Below are positions 38,386 to 50,418 of a DNA stretch of 64,000 nt, piece after piece. This DNA is from Cupriavidus sp. AU9028 (GTDB lineage: Bacteria; Pseudomonadota; Gammaproteobacteria; Burkholderiales; Burkholderiaceae): the NCBI RefSeq assembly GCF_019795295.1, contig NZ_JAIMCG010000017.1, positions 1-64,000 on the forward strand. Reading direction: 5' to 3'. Both the position numbers and the translations under genes were made by a program. The stretch's first letter is position 1, and each line of letters begins with the position of its first letter. The notes beneath the pieces were generated by a model. The model was not told the DNA's origin, searched no databases, and saw only the letters and a list, made by a program, of their open reading frames with translations.

Positions 38386-41129
38386 GGGTTGCCTTGACGG
38401 CCTTCCTCGTACAACGACTTGAGCCGGTACAGCGCATCGAGCGCCTGGCGTGGCGTCAGGCTGTCCGGGTCCAGTTCGTCCATCGCCTCGCGCAGTGCCC
38501 GGTCTTCGGTGCCGCCGCGATGGTCGGCGTCATCGTTGTCGTCAGTCTCGCCGGGCGCCACGGCAGGCGCGGCAAACAGGTCCAGCTGCGGCGTGGGGGT
38601 CGAGTCGGTCGATTGCTGCTCCAGCCAGGCCAGATGCTTGCGCGCGGCACGGATCACCGGCTGCGGCACGCCGGCCAGCTGGGCCACCTGCAGGCCGTAG
38701 CTCTGGCTGGCGGGGCCGTCCTGCACGGCGTGCAGGAACACGATGCCATCGCCATGCTCGACCGCGGACAGGTGCACGTTGGCCGCCTGCGGAAATTCCT
38801 GCGGCAGCTGGGTCAGCTCGAAGTAGTGGGTGGCGAACAGCGTATGGCTGCGGTTGTGCGACAGCAGGTGGCGGGCAATGGCCCAGGCCAGCGCCAGTCC
38901 ATCGAAGGTCGAGGTGCCGCGGCCAATCTCGTCCATCAGCACCAGGCTGTTGGGCGTGGCGTTGTGCAGGATGCCGGCTGCTTCGGTCATCTCGACCATG
39001 AAGGTCGAACGGCCGCCCGCCAGGTCATCGGCCGCGCCGATTCGGGTGAAGATGCGGTCGATCGGCCCGATCACCGCCTGCCGTGCCGGCACGTAGGCGC
39101 CGACGCAGGCCAGCAGCACGATCAGCGCGGTCTGCCGCATGAAGGTCGATTTGCCGCCCATGTTCGGGCCGGTGATCAGGAGCAGCTTGCGCGCCTCGGT
39201 CAGCCGGCAGTCGTTGGCGATGAACGGCGTCGATTCCGCGGCAAGCTGGCTTTCCACGACGGGATGCCTGCCCTGGCCGATGTCGATCGCGCAGTCATCG
39301 ACGCGGGTCGGGCAGGTCCAGTCCAGTGTGCGGGCGCGTTCGGCCAGCGTGGCCAGCACGTCCAGCCGCGCCAGCGCGGCGGCAACCCGGCGCAGCTGGC
39401 CGATATGGGGCAGCAGGTCCTGCAGCAGCGCTTCGTACAGCTGCTTTTCGCGGGCAAGGGCGCGGTCCTGCGCGGACAGCGCCTTGTCCTCGAAGGCCTT
39501 CAGTTCCGGCGTGATGTAGCGCTCGGCGTTCTTCAGGGTCTGGCGGCGCCGATAGTCGTCCGGCACCTTGTCGGCCTGTCCGTTGGTGACCTCGATATAG
39601 AAGCCGTGCACGCGGTTGAACTCGACACGCAGGTTGGCGATGCCAGTGCGCTCGCGCTCGCGCGTTTCCAGATCGATCAGGAACTGGCCGCAGTTCTCCG
39701 AGATATCGCGCAGCTCGTCCAGTTGCGCGTCGTAGCCGCGCGCGATCACGCCGCCGTCGCGCACGGCAACCGAGGGTTCGGGCGCCACGGCCCGCGTCAG
39801 CAGGTCCAGGCAGGCCTGCGGGACGGCCAGTTCGCCCAGCGTCTCGCCGAGCAGCGGCGCGCCGTCGTCGGCGCGCACGCTGGCGGTGACCTCCGGCAGG
39901 GTCGCCAGCGTATCGCGCAGCGCCGAAAGGTCGCGCGGCCGCGCGCTCAGCAGCGCCAGCCGCGCGGTGATGCGCTCGACGTCTGCCAGCCGGCGCAGCT
40001 GCTTGCGCAGCGCCTCGGCATCCTGCGCGAGCAGGGCGCCGATGGCCTGCTGCCGCGCCTGCGGAATCGCCCGCTCGCGCAAGGGGTGATGCAGCCAGTG
40101 CCGCAGCAGGCGGCTTCCCATTGCGGTGGCGCAGGTATCGAGCAGCGAGAACAGCGTCGGCGATTCGCCGCCGCGCAGCGTCTCGGTCAGTTCGAGGTTG
40201 CGGCGCGTGGCCGAGTCCAGTCCGACGAACTCCGATTCCTGCTCGACGGTTACGCTTTGCACATGGCGCAGCGCCTGGCCCTGCGTGTTGGCCGCGTAGT
40301 TGAGCAGGGCGCCGGCCGCACCCAGCGCCGCGCCAAGCGCGCGGCAGCCGAACGGATCGAGGCTGGCCACCCCCAGCTGCTCGCGCAACCGGCGCGCGCC
40401 CGCGTCCTGGTCGAAATGCCATTCGGGCAGGCGCGACCGGGCGCAAGCCAGGGCCGGCAGCGGCATGCCGTCGGCATGCAGCAGTTCGGCGGGGCGGATC
40501 CGTTCCAGTTCGCGTGCCAGTTGGCCGGCCTCGCACTCCATCAGGCGCAGCTCGCCACTGGCCAGGTTCAGCCAGGCCAGGCCGGTCTTGCCGACGCCGC
40601 GGCGCGTGGTCTGCTGATGCACGGCCATCAGGAAGGTGTCGGCCTTGTCCGGCAGCAGCGCGGCATCGGTCAGCGTGCCGGGCGTGACGATCCGCACCAC
40701 CTTGCGCTCGACCGGTCCCTTGCTGGCGGCGGGGTCGCCGATCTGCTCGCAGATCGCGACCGACTCGCCCAGCTTGACCAGCCGGGCCAGGTATTGGTCG
40801 ACGGAATGGAAGGGGATGCCCGCCATGCGGATCGGCACCCCGTTGGAGCTGCCGCGCGCGGTCAGCGTGATGTCGAGCAGCCGCGCCGCCTTTTCGGCGT
40901 CGTCATGGAACAGCTCATAGAAGTCGCCCATCCGGTAGAACAGCAGCGTGTCCGGATGGTCCGCCTTGATGCGCAGGTACTGCTGCATCATCGGCGTTTC
41001 GCGGCCGGTGGCGCGGCTGGCGGTGGTCGGTTGTGCTTCGGTCTGGTCGAGCAAGCCTGGCTCCCTGTTGGCTCGGTTGGGCAGTCTCGCGGATGCAGAA
41101 GGGGGGCCATGCGACGAGGGCGCTTGCAT
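38382..41129 (-). CDS. mutS: DNA mismatch repair protein MutS
   Basis: A 915-residue mismatch sensor. The mismatch-binding domain has [11 protein letters not shown] (Phe-x-Glu), the lever and clamp domains follow, and the ATPase Walker A is GPNMGGKST near residue 655. The ABC-type signature part [17 protein letters not shown] and the FATHYFEL motif are intact. The N-terminus carries about 46 residues before the usual [13 protein letters not shown] start, a low-complexity extension. It is followed by the overlapping phosphoesterase-like gene. No mutL in the window. Confidence 0.99.
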   Translation of the reverse strand: MQAPSSHGPPSASARLPNRANREPGLLDQTEAQPTTASRATGRETPMMQQYLRIKADHPDTLLFYRMGDFYELFHDDAEKAARLLDITLTARGSSNGVPIRMAGIPFHSVDQYLARLVKLGESVAICEQIGDPAASKGPVERKVVRIVTPGTLTDAALLPDKADTFLMAVHQQTTRRGVGKTGLAWLNLASGELRLMECEAGQLARELERIRPAELLHADGMPLPALACARSRLPEWHFDQDAGARRLREQLGVASLDPFGCRALGAALGAAGALLNYAANTQGQALRHVQSVTVEQESEFVGLDSATRRNLELTETLRGGESPTLFSLLDTCATAMGSRLLRHWLHHPLRERAIPQARQQAIGALLAQDAEALRKQLRRLADVERITARLALLSARPRDLSALRDTLATLPEVTASVRADDGAPLLGETLGELAVPQACLDLLTRAVAPEPSVAVRDGGVIARGYDAQLDELRDISENCGQFLIDLETRERERTGIANLRVEFNRVHGFYIEVTNGQADKVPDDYRRRQTLKNAERYITPELKAFEDKALSAQDRALAREKQLYEALLQDLLPHIGQLRRVAAALARLDVLATLAERARTLDWTCPTRVDDCAIDIGQGRHPVVESQLAAESTPFIANDCRLTEARKLLLITGPNMGGKSTFMRQTALIVLLACVGAYVPARQAVIGPIDRIFTRIGAADDLAGGRSTFMVEMTEAAGILHNATPNSLVLMDEIGRGTSTFDGLALAWAIARHLLSHNRSHTLFATHYFELTQLPQEFPQAANVHLSAVEHGDGIVFLHAVQDGPASQSYGLQVAQLAGVPQPVIRAARKHLAWLEQQSTDSTPTPQLDLFAAPAVAPGETDDNDDADHRGGTEDRALREAMDELDPDSLTPRQALDALYRLKSLYEEGRQGNP

Positions 41130-41156
41130 CGCGCCCTCGCCGCCGGCGGAACGACG

Positions 41157-41975
41157 TCAGGCGGCGGGGCCGCCGTTGTCGATGGAGTAGGGCGACAGCA
41201 GGCGCACCATCTGCGCAAAGGTCTTCGGGTTGCCGGCCATCACTTCGCCCTGTTCCATCTGGCGCGCCTCGCCGGCGTAGTTGCCCACCAGGCCGCCGGC
41301 CTCGGTGATCAACAGCATGCCCGCGGCCATGTCCCAGGGCTTCAGGCCCGATTCGAAGAAGCCGTCCAGGCGGCCGCAGGCGACGTAGGCCAGGTCCAGC
41401 GCGGCGGCGCCCGGGCGGCGCAGGCCGGCGCAGTTCTGGGTCATCAGCGCGAACACCTCCAGGTAGGCATTCAGGCTTTCGAGGTTGCGGAACGGGAAGC
41501 CGGTGCCGATCAGGCAGTCCGCCAGCTTGTCGCGACGGCTGACGCGGATGCGGCGATTGTTCAGGAAGGCGCCGGCACCCTTGGAGGCGGTGAACAGTTC
41601 GTCGCGGGTCGGGTCGTAGACCACCGCCTGCGACGGGTTGCCCCGGTGCAGCAGCGCGATCGATACGCAGTACTGCGGGAAGCCGTGGATGAAGTTGGTG
41701 GTGCCGTCCAGCGGGTCGATCACCCAGGTGTATTCGTGGCCGTCTTCGCCTTCGGCCCAGGACTGGCCGGACTCTTCCGCTAGAATCGCATGATCGGGAT
41801 ATGCGGTCCGGATGACCTCGATGATCGCTGCTTCCGCCGAGCGGTCGACTTCCGTGACGAAATCGTTGTGCTGCTTGCGCGTAACGCGCAGGAGATCCAC
41901 GTCCATCGAAGCGCGGTTGATGATGGAACCCGCCTTGCGGGCTGCCTTGACGGCGATATTGAGCATCGGATGCAT
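41157..41975 (-). CDS. suhB: Inositol-1-monophosphatase family protein SuhB
   Basis: A 272-residue IMPase-family enzyme with [12 protein letters not shown] and [15 protein letters not shown], the two metal-site motifs. In E. coli SuhB also associates with the Nus complex in rRNA transcription. The ATG at 41975 has GGAGAGA before it; the upstream in-frame extension to 42032 has no support. It lies just upstream of mutS on the same strand with 27 bp between, so they may share a transcript. It is divergent from trmJ. Confidence 0.97.
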   Translation of the reverse strand: MHPMLNIAVKAARKAGSIINRASMDVDLLRVTRKQHNDFVTEVDRSAEAAIIEVIRTAYPDHAILAEESGQSWAEGEDGHEYTWVIDPLDGTTNFIHGFPQYCVSIALLHRGNPSQAVVYDPTRDELFTASKGAGAFLNNRRIRVSRRDKLADCLIGTGFPFRNLESLNAYLEVFALMTQNCAGLRRPGAAALDLAYVACGRLDGFFESGLKPWDMAAGMLLITEAGGLVGNYAGEARQMEQGEVMAGNPKTFAQMVRLLSPYSIDNGGPAA

Positions 41976-42181
41976 GAAATCTCTCCAGGCCGACGCCGCG
42001 AACGGACTGGGCGCGGGGTCGGCGGACAACACAACGAATTGTAGAAGAACGGGCGCGCCAGGCTGTCGGCGGCTGGCTGACGCTGCTGCGGCAGCGGTCG
42101 GCTTACGCGGGCCGGCTTCCGCCAGTTACCCCCTTGGTGGGGCGTCGCGGCGGCGCGCCAATATGGAAGCCTGAATTGTAT

Positions 42182-43000
42182 ATGAACCCCGCATCGGACA
42201 GGGACGCCGGCGACAAGTTCGGCCGTGTGCGTTTCGTGCTGGTGGAAACCAGCCATCCCGGCAACGTTGGCTCCGTGGCCCGCGCGATCAAGACCATGGG
42301 CTTCGGCGCCGAGCCGGACTCGCTGGTGCTGGTGGCCCCGCGCGAGGCGCAGGTGCTCGCCCACCCCGACGCCGTGGCGCTGGCCAGCGGCGCGGACGAC
42401 GTGCTGCGCGGCGCCCGCATCGTGCCGGATCTGGATACCGCGCTGACCGGCGTGGCCTTCAGCGTGGCGATGACCGCGCGCCAGCGCGAGTTCGGGCCGC
42501 CGCGCCTGCTGCCGCGCGATGCCGTGGCGCAAGGGCGTGCACGGCTGGAAGCGGTCCCGTCCGCGCGTATCGCCTTCGTCTTCGGCAACGAGCGCTTCGG
42601 CTTGCCGAACGAGGCGGTCGACCGCTGTTCGGCGGTCACGCATATTCCCGCCAATCCCGCCTATGCCTCGCTCAATCTGGCGCAGGCGGTGCAGTTGATC
42701 GCCTACGAGATGCGGCTGGCGCTGCTGGAGGACCGTGTCGCGGTGCCGGCGGACATCGGCTATGCCGGCGAGCCCGCGACCACCGAGCAGATCGAGGCGA
42801 TGTTCGGCCATCTGGAACAGGGGCTGCATGCGATCGGTTTTCTCGATCCGGACAACCCGCGCAAGCTGATGCCGCGGCTGCGCAGGCTATTCGCCCGCGC
42901 GGGGCTCGAGCGCGAGGAAGTCAATATCCTGCGCGGCATCGCCAAGCAGATGCTCGCCAGCCGTGCGGCGGGGCAGGGCGGCGGGCGGGACGACGGCTGA
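42182..43000 (+). CDS. trmJ: tRNA (cytidine/uridine-2'-O-)-methyltransferase TrmJ
   Basis: A 272-residue SPOUT-class methyltransferase. The start [26 protein letters not shown] and the knot region [37 protein letters not shown] match TrmJ, which methylates position 32 of certain tRNAs. The C-terminal extension (about 75 residues) is also typical. The pairing with suhB on the opposite strand is common. Confidence 0.95.
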   Translation: MNPASDRDAGDKFGRVRFVLVETSHPGNVGSVARAIKTMGFGAEPDSLVLVAPREAQVLAHPDAVALASGADDVLRGARIVPDLDTALTGVAFSVAMTARQREFGPPRLLPRDAVAQGRARLEAVPSARIAFVFGNERFGLPNEAVDRCSAVTHIPANPAYASLNLAQAVQLIAYEMRLALLEDRVAVPADIGYAGEPATTEQIEAMFGHLEQGLHAIGFLDPDNPRKLMPRLRRLFARAGLEREEVNILRGIAKQMLASRAAGQGGGRDDG

Positions 43001-43148
43001 CCCGCCGCTGCCTGGCGCGCGGCCGGGCAAAACCCATGACGGCAGCGCGGCGCCAAATCCCTTACACTCGCTGCTCCCGGTTTTCCGCCCGCGCCTGGCA
43101 CGGGCATCCCCACATCGCCACGCACCGGGGCAATCGCACACGACCAAG

Positions 43149-43892
43149 ATGTTCTCTCGCCTGAAGGAAGATATCGACGCCATCATGCAGCGCGACCCTG
43201 CCGCGCGCAGCCGCTTCGAGGTGCTGACCTGTTATCCGGGTCTGCACGCGGTGGTGCTGCACCGGCTCGCGCATGGCTGCTGGAATGGTGGATGGCGCTG
43301 GCTGGGGCGCTGGATCTCGCACTGGTCGCGCTTCCTGACCGGTATCGAGATCCATCCGGGCGCCAGGGTGGGACGGCGCGTCTTCATCGACCACGGCATG
43401 GGCGTGGTGATCGGCGAGACCGCCGAGATCGGCGACGACTGCACCATCTACCAGGGTGTGACGCTGGGCGGCACCTCGCTGTACAAGGGGCAGAAGCGCC
43501 ATCCGACGCTTGGCGCGGGCGTGGTGGTCAGTGCCGGCGCCAAGGTGCTGGGCGGCTTCACCATCGGCGATGGGGCGCGAGTCGGCTCCAACGCCGTGGT
43601 GCTCAAGCCGGTGCCGCCGGGCGCGACCGCGGTGGGCGTTCCCGCCCGCATCATCCTGCCCGACGCCCCGGCCGCGCAGCAGGGCGCGCGGCAAGAGTTC
43701 TCGGCCTATGGCATCACGCCGAACGCGGACGATCCGGTGTCGCTGGCGCTCAAGAGCCTGATCGACAATGCCGCCCAGCAGCACGAGCGGATCGAGGCGG
43801 TGCTGGCCGCGCTCGATCGGCTGGGCGAGCATCTGGAGAACACGCCCAATGACCGCTTCGATGCGAGTGAGCTGCGCCGTCTGATGAAGTGA
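43149..43892 (+). CDS. cysE: Serine O-acetyltransferase
   Basis: A 247-residue acetyltransferase that makes O-acetylserine for cysteine synthesis. The left-handed beta-helix has [19 protein letters not shown] and [20 protein letters not shown], then [20 protein letters not shown]. It is of the shorter (about 250-residue) class rather than the longer E. coli form. The 60-residue tail is charged and helical. The ATG at 43149 was chosen; upstream in-frame sequence overlaps trmJ. Confidence 0.97.
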   Translation: MFSRLKEDIDAIMQRDPAARSRFEVLTCYPGLHAVVLHRLAHGCWNGGWRWLGRWISHWSRFLTGIEIHPGARVGRRVFIDHGMGVVIGETAEIGDDCTIYQGVTLGGTSLYKGQKRHPTLGAGVVVSAGAKVLGGFTIGDGARVGSNAVVLKPVPPGATAVGVPARIILPDAPAAQQGARQEFSAYGITPNADDPVSLALKSLIDNAAQQHERIEAVLAALDRLGEHLENTPNDRFDASELRRLMK

Positions 43893-43897
43893 GGCGG

Positions 43898-43917
43898 GCA
43901 GCCGCGAGCGCGGCTGC
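43898..43917. terminator. Hairpin between convergent cysE and lpxH
   Basis: A perfect 8-bp stem GCAGCCGC-GAGC-GCGGCTGC followed by TTTCG, in the 34-bp gap between the convergent stops of cysE and lpxH. The U-tract is short, so termination may be only partial. Confidence 0.55.
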
Positions 43918-43926
43918 TTTCGTCGA

Positions 43927-44754
43927 TCAATCGCCCTGCGGCAGCAGCCTGAAGCCGCGGTCATCCAGCTGCAGCACTGCCGCCCGTGGCCGCGCGCAGT
44001 CCAGGTCCCAGTCGGTCAGCACCCAGCGCACTCCGCCGGCCTCGTCGTGCCGCGCGGGTCGGTGGGTGTGTCCGTGCACCATCTCGGCGGTGCCGGTCTG
44101 TTGCAGCAGGGCTTGTACCGCGGCCGGTTCGACGTCCGCGTACACGGTCCGCTCGGCGTTATCCTGGCGCGACGCGCGTCCCGCTTCGCTGTCGGCGCGC
44201 AGACGCTGGGCGATGCCGATGCGCCAGCGCAGCGGCAGCGCAAGGAACAGCCGCTGCACCCACCGCTTGCGGGTCCAGTGTCGGAAGCGCATGTAGGCCA
44301 CGTCGCCGGTGCACAGCATGTCGCCATGCGTCAGCACGATCCGGTGTCCCGCGCATTTGACCACCGTCGGGTCGTCCAGCAGCGTGGCGCCTGCCGCGCG
44401 TGCAAAGCGCCGGCCCAGCAGGAAATCGCGGTTGCCGTGCATCAGGTAGACCGCGACGCCGCTGCGCATCAGGCTGGCCAGTTGCGCGGCGATGCGCTGC
44501 GCGAACGGATCGTCGAGTTCCTCGTCGCCTACCCAGAACTCGAAGAAGTCGCCGAGGATGAAGAGGGTCCGCGCCTGCGACCGTGCCTGCTCGATGGTGC
44601 GCTCGAACGCTTCGAGCGTGCGCGGCATGCCGGGCGTCAGATGCAGGTCCGAAATGAACCACGCCGGCGCGTTCGCTGCAATCGCGGGAACGGCCGGCGC
44701 GGGGACCGGGGACGGTGGCGGCGTCACGGTGGACGCCGCTGGATCGAGACGCAA
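43927..44754 (-). CDS. lpxH: UDP-2,3-diacylglucosamine diphosphatase LpxH
   Basis: 275 residues from the TTG at 44754. The calcineurin-like motifs are intact: ISDLHLTPG, GDFFEFWVGDEE, MHGNRDFL, LTHGDML and MVHGHTHRPA. The enzyme makes lipid X for lipid A. The first 30 residues are Pro/Ala/Val-rich and no Shine-Dalgarno precedes the TTG; a GTG at 44727 or a later start is possible. It lies 2 bp after the ppiB stop, in a ppiA-ppiB-lpxH run. Confidence 0.93.
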   Translation of the reverse strand: MRLDPAASTVTPPPSPVPAPAVPAIAANAPAWFISDLHLTPGMPRTLEAFERTIEQARSQARTLFILGDFFEFWVGDEELDDPFAQRIAAQLASLMRSGVAVYLMHGNRDFLLGRRFARAAGATLLDDPTVVKCAGHRIVLTHGDMLCTGDVAYMRFRHWTRKRWVQRLFLALPLRWRIGIAQRLRADSEAGRASRQDNAERTVYADVEPAAVQALLQQTGTAEMVHGHTHRPARHDEAGGVRWVLTDWDLDCARPRAAVLQLDDRGFRLLPQGD

Positions 44755-44756
44755 AC

Positions 44757-45257
44757 TCAGTCGAGCACGACGGCCTTCTGGATCACGACGTCCTCGAGCG
44801 GCACGTCCTGATGGAAGCCGGCGCTGCCCGTGCGCACGCCCTTGATCGAATCCACCACGTCGGTGCCTTCGACGACCTTGCCGAACACGGCATAGCCGAA
44901 GCCCTGCGGCGTCGGCGAGGTGAAGTTCAGGAAGTCGTTGTCCACCACGTTGATGAAGAACTGCGCGGTCGCCGAGTGCGGTGCGTTGGTGCGTGCCATC
45001 GCCACCGTGTAGCGATCGTTCTTCAGGCCGTTGCCGGCTTCGTTCTCGATCGGCTCGTCGGTCGGCTTCTGCTTCATGCCCGGCTCGAAACCGCCGCCCT
45101 GGATCATGAAGTTCTTGATCACGCGATGGAAGATCGTGTTGTCGTAATGGCCCTTGCGGACATAGGACAGGAAGTTCTCCACCGTCTTCGGCGCCTTGTC
45201 GGCATCGAGTTCGATGGTGATGGCGCCGAGCGTGGTTTGGAGCTGGACCTTGGACAT
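44757..45257 (-). CDS. ppiB: Cyclophilin-type peptidyl-prolyl isomerase PpiB (cytoplasmic)
   Basis: A 166-residue cyclophilin without a signal peptide. The active-site pattern [36 protein letters not shown] and [12 protein letters not shown] is complete. The ATG at 45257 has AGAGGAAA upstream. It is the cytoplasmic partner of the exported paralogue immediately upstream, 12 bp away. Confidence 0.97.
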   Translation of the reverse strand: MSKVQLQTTLGAITIELDADKAPKTVENFLSYVRKGHYDNTIFHRVIKNFMIQGGGFEPGMKQKPTDEPIENEAGNGLKNDRYTVAMARTNAPHSATAQFFINVVDNDFLNFTSPTPQGFGYAVFGKVVEGTDVVDSIKGVRTGSAGFHQDVPLEDVVIQKAVVLD

Positions 45258-45269
45258 GACTTTCCTCTG

Positions 45270-45881
45270 TTACTTGATGATGGTGGCCGACTCGATGACG
45301 ACCGGCGTGGCAGGCACGTTGCGCATGGGGCCATAGGCCCGGGTCGGGACCGTCTTGATGCGATCCACCGTGTCCATGCCTTCGATCACCTTGCCAAATA
45401 CCGCATACCCGTTGCCGTCCGGCTGCGGGTAGTCGAGGTTCGGATTATCCACCACATTGATGAAGAACTGGGCGGTTGCCGAGTTCGGATCGCCTGTGCG
45501 CGCCATCGCGACGGTGCCGGCCTTGTTCTTCAGGCCATTGCGCGATTCGAGCGGAATTGGCGCGCGCGTGGGCTTCTGGTTCATGTCGCGATCGAAGCCG
45601 CCACCCTGCACCATGAAGCCGTTGATCACGCGGTGAAAGGTGGTGCCGCTGTAGAAGCCGGAGTTGACATACTCCAGAAAATTCTCCACGGTCTTCGGCG
45701 CGGCCTCGGGATAGACCTCGACGGTGAACTTGCCGGCGCTGGTGGTGAACTGCACGCGTTCGGCCTTGCCGGTGCTCGCGCCCGGTGCCTGGGCCTGGGC
45801 GACGGTGGCGCCGAGCGCCAGCGATCCGGCAAGTGCCGCGCCGGCCAGCGAACGCAGAAGAGAGCGTCGGGAAAGGGTCAT
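45270..45881 (-). CDS. ppiA: Cyclophilin-type peptidyl-prolyl isomerase PpiA (exported)
   Basis: A 203-residue cyclophilin with an N-terminal signal peptide (SRRSLLRSLAGAALAGSLAL, ending AQA), twin-Arg-like in form. The isomerase core is the same as in ppiB (FHRVINGFMVQGGGF, TVAMARTGDPNSATAQFF). The ATG at 45881 has GGAG with 6-nt spacing; the TTG at 45893 would add four residues. It probably assists folding in the periplasm. The two cyclophilins are clear tandem duplicates. Confidence 0.95.
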   Translation of the reverse strand: MTLSRRSLLRSLAGAALAGSLALGATVAQAQAPGASTGKAERVQFTTSAGKFTVEVYPEAAPKTVENFLEYVNSGFYSGTTFHRVINGFMVQGGGFDRDMNQKPTRAPIPLESRNGLKNKAGTVAMARTGDPNSATAQFFINVVDNPNLDYPQPDGNGYAVFGKVIEGMDTVDRIKTVPTRAYGPMRNVPATPVVIESATIIK

Positions 45882-46007
45882 CTGGGGCTCCAATATCGGC
45901 GCCGGTAACGGTCCGTGCCATCGCCTGGCGGTTGCTGCAAGGAGCGAGCGCCAGAGCGGGGACGGCTGTCACCGGCAGGTTGATGCAAAGGCTGTGCCGC
46001 GCGGGAA

Positions 46008-46745
46008 TCAGTCGAGGTCGGGCCGCTGCGGACCGGGCGCGCTGGGCAGCTCGGGCGCCTTGCGCGGGGCGGGCTGAGGCTTGGCCGCGGCCGGTGCCTG
46101 CGCCGCCGGGGCCGGCTTTGCCGTAGCGGAAGCGGTATCGCGGACCGCGGCGAGGCCACGGCTGGCGCGTGCGTCGCCCGGATTGAGCTTGAGGGCTTGC
46201 GCGTACGACTGTTCGGCCAGGCGCCGGTAGACGTCGCCGAGGTTGCTGAAGCCGATGGCGAAGCCCGGGCGGGCCTGTACCGCCAGCAGCAGTTCGGCTT
46301 CGGCGCGCTTGAGGTCGCCCTGGCGTGCGTACAGCAGCGCAAGGTTGTTGTGCGTCTCGGGCAGTTCCGGGTAGTCCTGTGCCAGCTCGGTGAAGGCGCG
46401 CACCGCGTCGTCGTCGCGTCCCGCCTGCGCCAGCGCCCAGGCGCGCTGGAAGCGGGCCTGCACGTTGCGCGGGTTCTCGGCGATCACCTTGTCGTAGCGC
46501 TGGATCGCTTCGTCATAGCGGCGCTGCACTGCCGCCTGCTCGGCCTCGGCCATGCCGGGCTGGGCCGACGGGTGATAGCCGGTCGGCGCATTGGCCGGCA
46601 GGCCGAGCAGGCTGTCCTGTGCGGGAGCGGGCTCGCTCGCCAGCATGCAGCAGAGTGCCACGGCAACGCCGGACAGCACGAGGGCGCCACTGCGGCGCAC
46701 GGCGGAGAAAGACAACGGCGAAACCAGGCTCGAGGTCGGGCTCAT
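46008..46745 (-). CDS. Exported TPR-repeat protein
   Basis: A 245-residue protein with an N-terminal signal segment (GALVLSGVAVALCCMLASEP). About three or four TPR units lie at residues 75-180 (AVQRRYDEAIQRYDKVIAENP, then VQARFQRAWALAQAGRDDDA and LPETHNNLALLYARQGDLKR). The C-terminal 60 residues are Ala/Pro-rich. It is likely a periplasmic scaffold or lipoprotein-like adaptor; no specific partner can be read. It is divergent from cysS across a 271-bp gap. Confidence 0.85.
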   Translation of the reverse strand: MSPTSSLVSPLSFSAVRRSGALVLSGVAVALCCMLASEPAPAQDSLLGLPANAPTGYHPSAQPGMAEAEQAAVQRRYDEAIQRYDKVIAENPRNVQARFQRAWALAQAGRDDDAVRAFTELAQDYPELPETHNNLALLYARQGDLKRAEAELLLAVQARPGFAIGFSNLGDVYRRLAEQSYAQALKLNPGDARASRGLAAVRDTASATAKPAPAAQAPAAAKPQPAPRKAPELPSAPGPQRPDLD

Positions 46746-47016
46746 GTAGGTGCAGTCCTTTATACTTCGCGGCATTCTAGCAAAGGTGGTTCGCCCGCCG
46801 AGCTTGCGGCGCTTCCGGTAAGATACGGAGCTTGCCGAAGCCCGGGCAGAGCCACCCGAGCGCCTTGCCGTGCGGGGCCGCAACCTTCGTGCCGAGGCCG
46901 ACCGGGGCGAGTCGCATCGGAGCCGGCACGGCTTGCGGCGCCGGCCCGCGCGGCTTTGCGGAAATCGATCGCCCCTGTCATCACCGTCAGCGGGAATCAC
47001 CTCCACACCTCGTTTC
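46746..47016. other. Divergent intergenic region TPR protein / cysS
   Basis: A 271-bp gap holding the two divergent promoters. A TATAAA-like sequence is visible for the TPR gene (minus strand, around 46761-46767) and TAAGAT (46819-46824) for cysS; neither has a convincing -35. I see no T-box, riboswitch or small RNA. Confidence 0.4.
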
Positions 47017-48401
<1,385 letters not shown>

Positions 48402-48405
<4 letters not shown>

Positions 48406-49355
48406 ACGCGGTAGCTCGCAAGAGCGCTGCGAAGACGCAGGCCGCGCCCGAGCCGGCTGAAAAGCAGCCGGGGCGAGCCACTGCGGCTGCGGCGGCGGGC
48501 AAGGCTGCGGGCAAGGCCGACGACGCCGGCGCGCAGAAGCCGGCGGTGAAGCGGGCGAGCGCCGCGAAGCCTTCCGCAAAGACCGCGACAAAGACCACGG
48601 CAAGGTCCGCCGCAAAGTCCGCTGCTGTTGCCGGCGACGCGCCGCCGAAGAAGGCGGCACGCACCCGTGCCGCTGCCGCGCCCGCGCTGCCCGAGGCCGA
48701 GGCGCTGCCGTTGCCGGTGGAGACGGTCGAGGGCGCGGTGCGGCCCGCCTACTGGGACGAGGCCTGTGCCGACCTGATGAAGCGCGACCGCATCCTGCGC
48801 AAGCTGATCCCGACGTACGGGCCGGCGCATCTGGTCTCGCGCGGCGATCCGTTCGTGACGCTGGCGCGCTCGATCGTCGGCCAGCAGATCTCGGTCAAGG
48901 CGGCGCAGGCGGTGTGGGACCGGCTGGTCGCCGCCTGCCCGAAGCTGACGCCGGCGCAACTGCTGCGGGCCGGCCCTGAAAAACTGGCCGGCTGCGGGCT
49001 GTCCAGACGCAAGGCCGAGTACATCGTCGATCTGGCCGATCACTTCAAGGCCGGTCGCGTCCACGTCCAGAGCTGGGCCGAGATGGACGACGAGGCGGTA
49101 ATTGCCGAACTGACGCAGATCCGCGGCATCGGCCGCTGGACCGCCGAGATGTTCCTGATGTTCAACCTGCTGCGGCCCAACGTGCTGCCGCTGGACGATA
49201 TCGGCCTGATCAATGCCATTTCCGCCAACTATTTCAGTGGCGAGCCGGTCACGCGCAGCGAAGCCCGGGAAGTCGCGGCCAACTGGGAACCGTGGCGCAC
49301 GGTCGCGACCTGGTACATGTGGCGCAGCCTTGACCCGCTGCCCGTCACTTACTAG
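48402..49355 (+). CDS. AlkA-type DNA-3-methyladenine glycosylase with Lys/Ala-rich N-terminal tail
   Basis: 317 residues from the TTG at 48402, with GGAGG (48392-48396) 5 nt before it; the ATG at 48390 is an alternative adding four residues. Residues 1 to about 95 are almost all Ala, Lys, Pro, Thr and Arg (for example [20 protein letters not shown]), like a bacterial histone-H1 tail. The rest is a HhH-GPD glycosylase domain with [16 protein letters not shown], the HhH in [18 protein letters not shown] and the catalytic Asp in LPLDDIGL. It would excise alkylated bases. The start overlaps the cysS stop as TTGA. Confidence 0.88.
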
Positions 49356-49401
49356 GCTGGCAAACATTGGCCGGCCCCGCGGGCGGGACGCCGATTTCCG
49401 G

Positions 49402-49407
49402 TAGAAT
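49402..49407 (+). promoter_or_regulatory. Candidate -10 box of accA
   Basis: TAGAAT 33 nt before the accA ATG. No strong -35 is visible. Confidence 0.4.
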
Positions 49408-49439
49408 GCGCCCCTTCACAGACAGGTACGTGTGATTCA

Positions 49440-50411
49440 ATGAAAACCACCTTCCTGGATTTCGAACAGCCGATCGCCGAACTCGAGGCCAAAATCGAGG
49501 AACTGCGCTTTGTGCAGGACGACTCGGCAGTCGATATTTCCGAAGAGATTTCGCGGCTGGCCGGCAAGAGCCAGCAGCTGACCAAGGACATCTATGCCAA
49601 CCTGACCCCGTGGCAGGTGGCGCAGATCGCGCGGCACCCGCAGCGTCCCTATACGCTGGACTACGTGCGCGAGATCTTCACCGATTTCCATGAACTGCAC
49701 GGCGATCGTGCCTTTGCCGACGACCTGTCCATCGTCGGCGGCCTGGCCCGCTTCAATGGCCAGCCGTGCATGGTGATCGGTCACCAGAAGGGCCGGGATA
49801 CCAAGGAGCGCGCGCTGCGCAACTTCGGCATGTCCAAGCCGGAAGGCTATCGCAAGGCGAAGCGGCTGATGGAACTGGCCGACAAGTTCGGCCTGCCGAT
49901 CTTCACCTTCGTCGACACGCCGGGCGCGTTCCCGGGCATCGACGCGGAGGAGCGCGGCCAGTCCGAAGCGATTGGCCACAACCTGTACGTGATGGCGGGC
50001 CTGAAGGTGCCGCTGATCGCCACCATCATCGGCGAAGGCGGCTCCGGCGGCGCGCTGGCGATTGCGGTCGGCGACGTCGTGCAGATGCTGCAATTCGCCA
50101 CCTATGCGGTGATTTCGCCGGAAGGCTGCGCATCCATCCTGTGGAAGACCGCCGAGAAGGCGCCGGAAGCCGCGGAAGCGCTGGGGCTGACCGCGCACCG
50201 CCTGAAGGCGCTGGGCCTGATCGACAAGATCGTCAACGAGCCGCTGGGCGGCGCGCATCGCGATCCCAAGGCAATGGCGGCCATGCTCAAGCGCTCGCTG
50301 GCCGAATCGCTGCGCCAGTTCCAGGGCATGAGCGTGCCGGAGCTGCAGGCGCGCCGGCACGAGCGCCTGATGGCATATGGCAAGTTCAAGGAAACCGGCA
50401 CCCAGGGCTGA
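49440..50411 (+). CDS. accA: Acetyl-CoA carboxylase carboxyltransferase subunit alpha
   Basis: A 323-residue AccA, half of the carboxyltransferase that makes malonyl-CoA for fatty acid synthesis. The opening [20 protein letters not shown] and the carboxyltransferase motifs [19 protein letters not shown] and [16 protein letters not shown] are as expected. Length is standard. tilS follows after 7 bp, the usual accA-tilS order. Confidence 0.99.
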   Translation: MKTTFLDFEQPIAELEAKIEELRFVQDDSAVDISEEISRLAGKSQQLTKDIYANLTPWQVAQIARHPQRPYTLDYVREIFTDFHELHGDRAFADDLSIVGGLARFNGQPCMVIGHQKGRDTKERALRNFGMSKPEGYRKAKRLMELADKFGLPIFTFVDTPGAFPGIDAEERGQSEAIGHNLYVMAGLKVPLIATIIGEGGSGGALAIAVGDVVQMLQFATYAVISPEGCASILWKTAEKAPEAAEALGLTAHRLKALGLIDKIVNEPLGGAHRDPKAMAAMLKRSLAESLRQFQGMSVPELQARRHERLMAYGKFKETGTQG

Positions 50412-50418
50412 TTCCACG

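Noticed and set aside
38337-41783. A 1,148-codon open frame on the plus strand
   Set aside because: It lies antisense to mutS and suhB, which have unmistakable motifs. Long antisense frames are common in high-GC DNA, and the translation is Arg/Gln/His-rich with no family pattern.
46746-47016. T-box or riboswitch in the cysS leader
   Set aside because: No specifier loop, T-box sequence or strong terminator/antiterminator pair is visible, and T-boxes are rare in betaproteobacteria.
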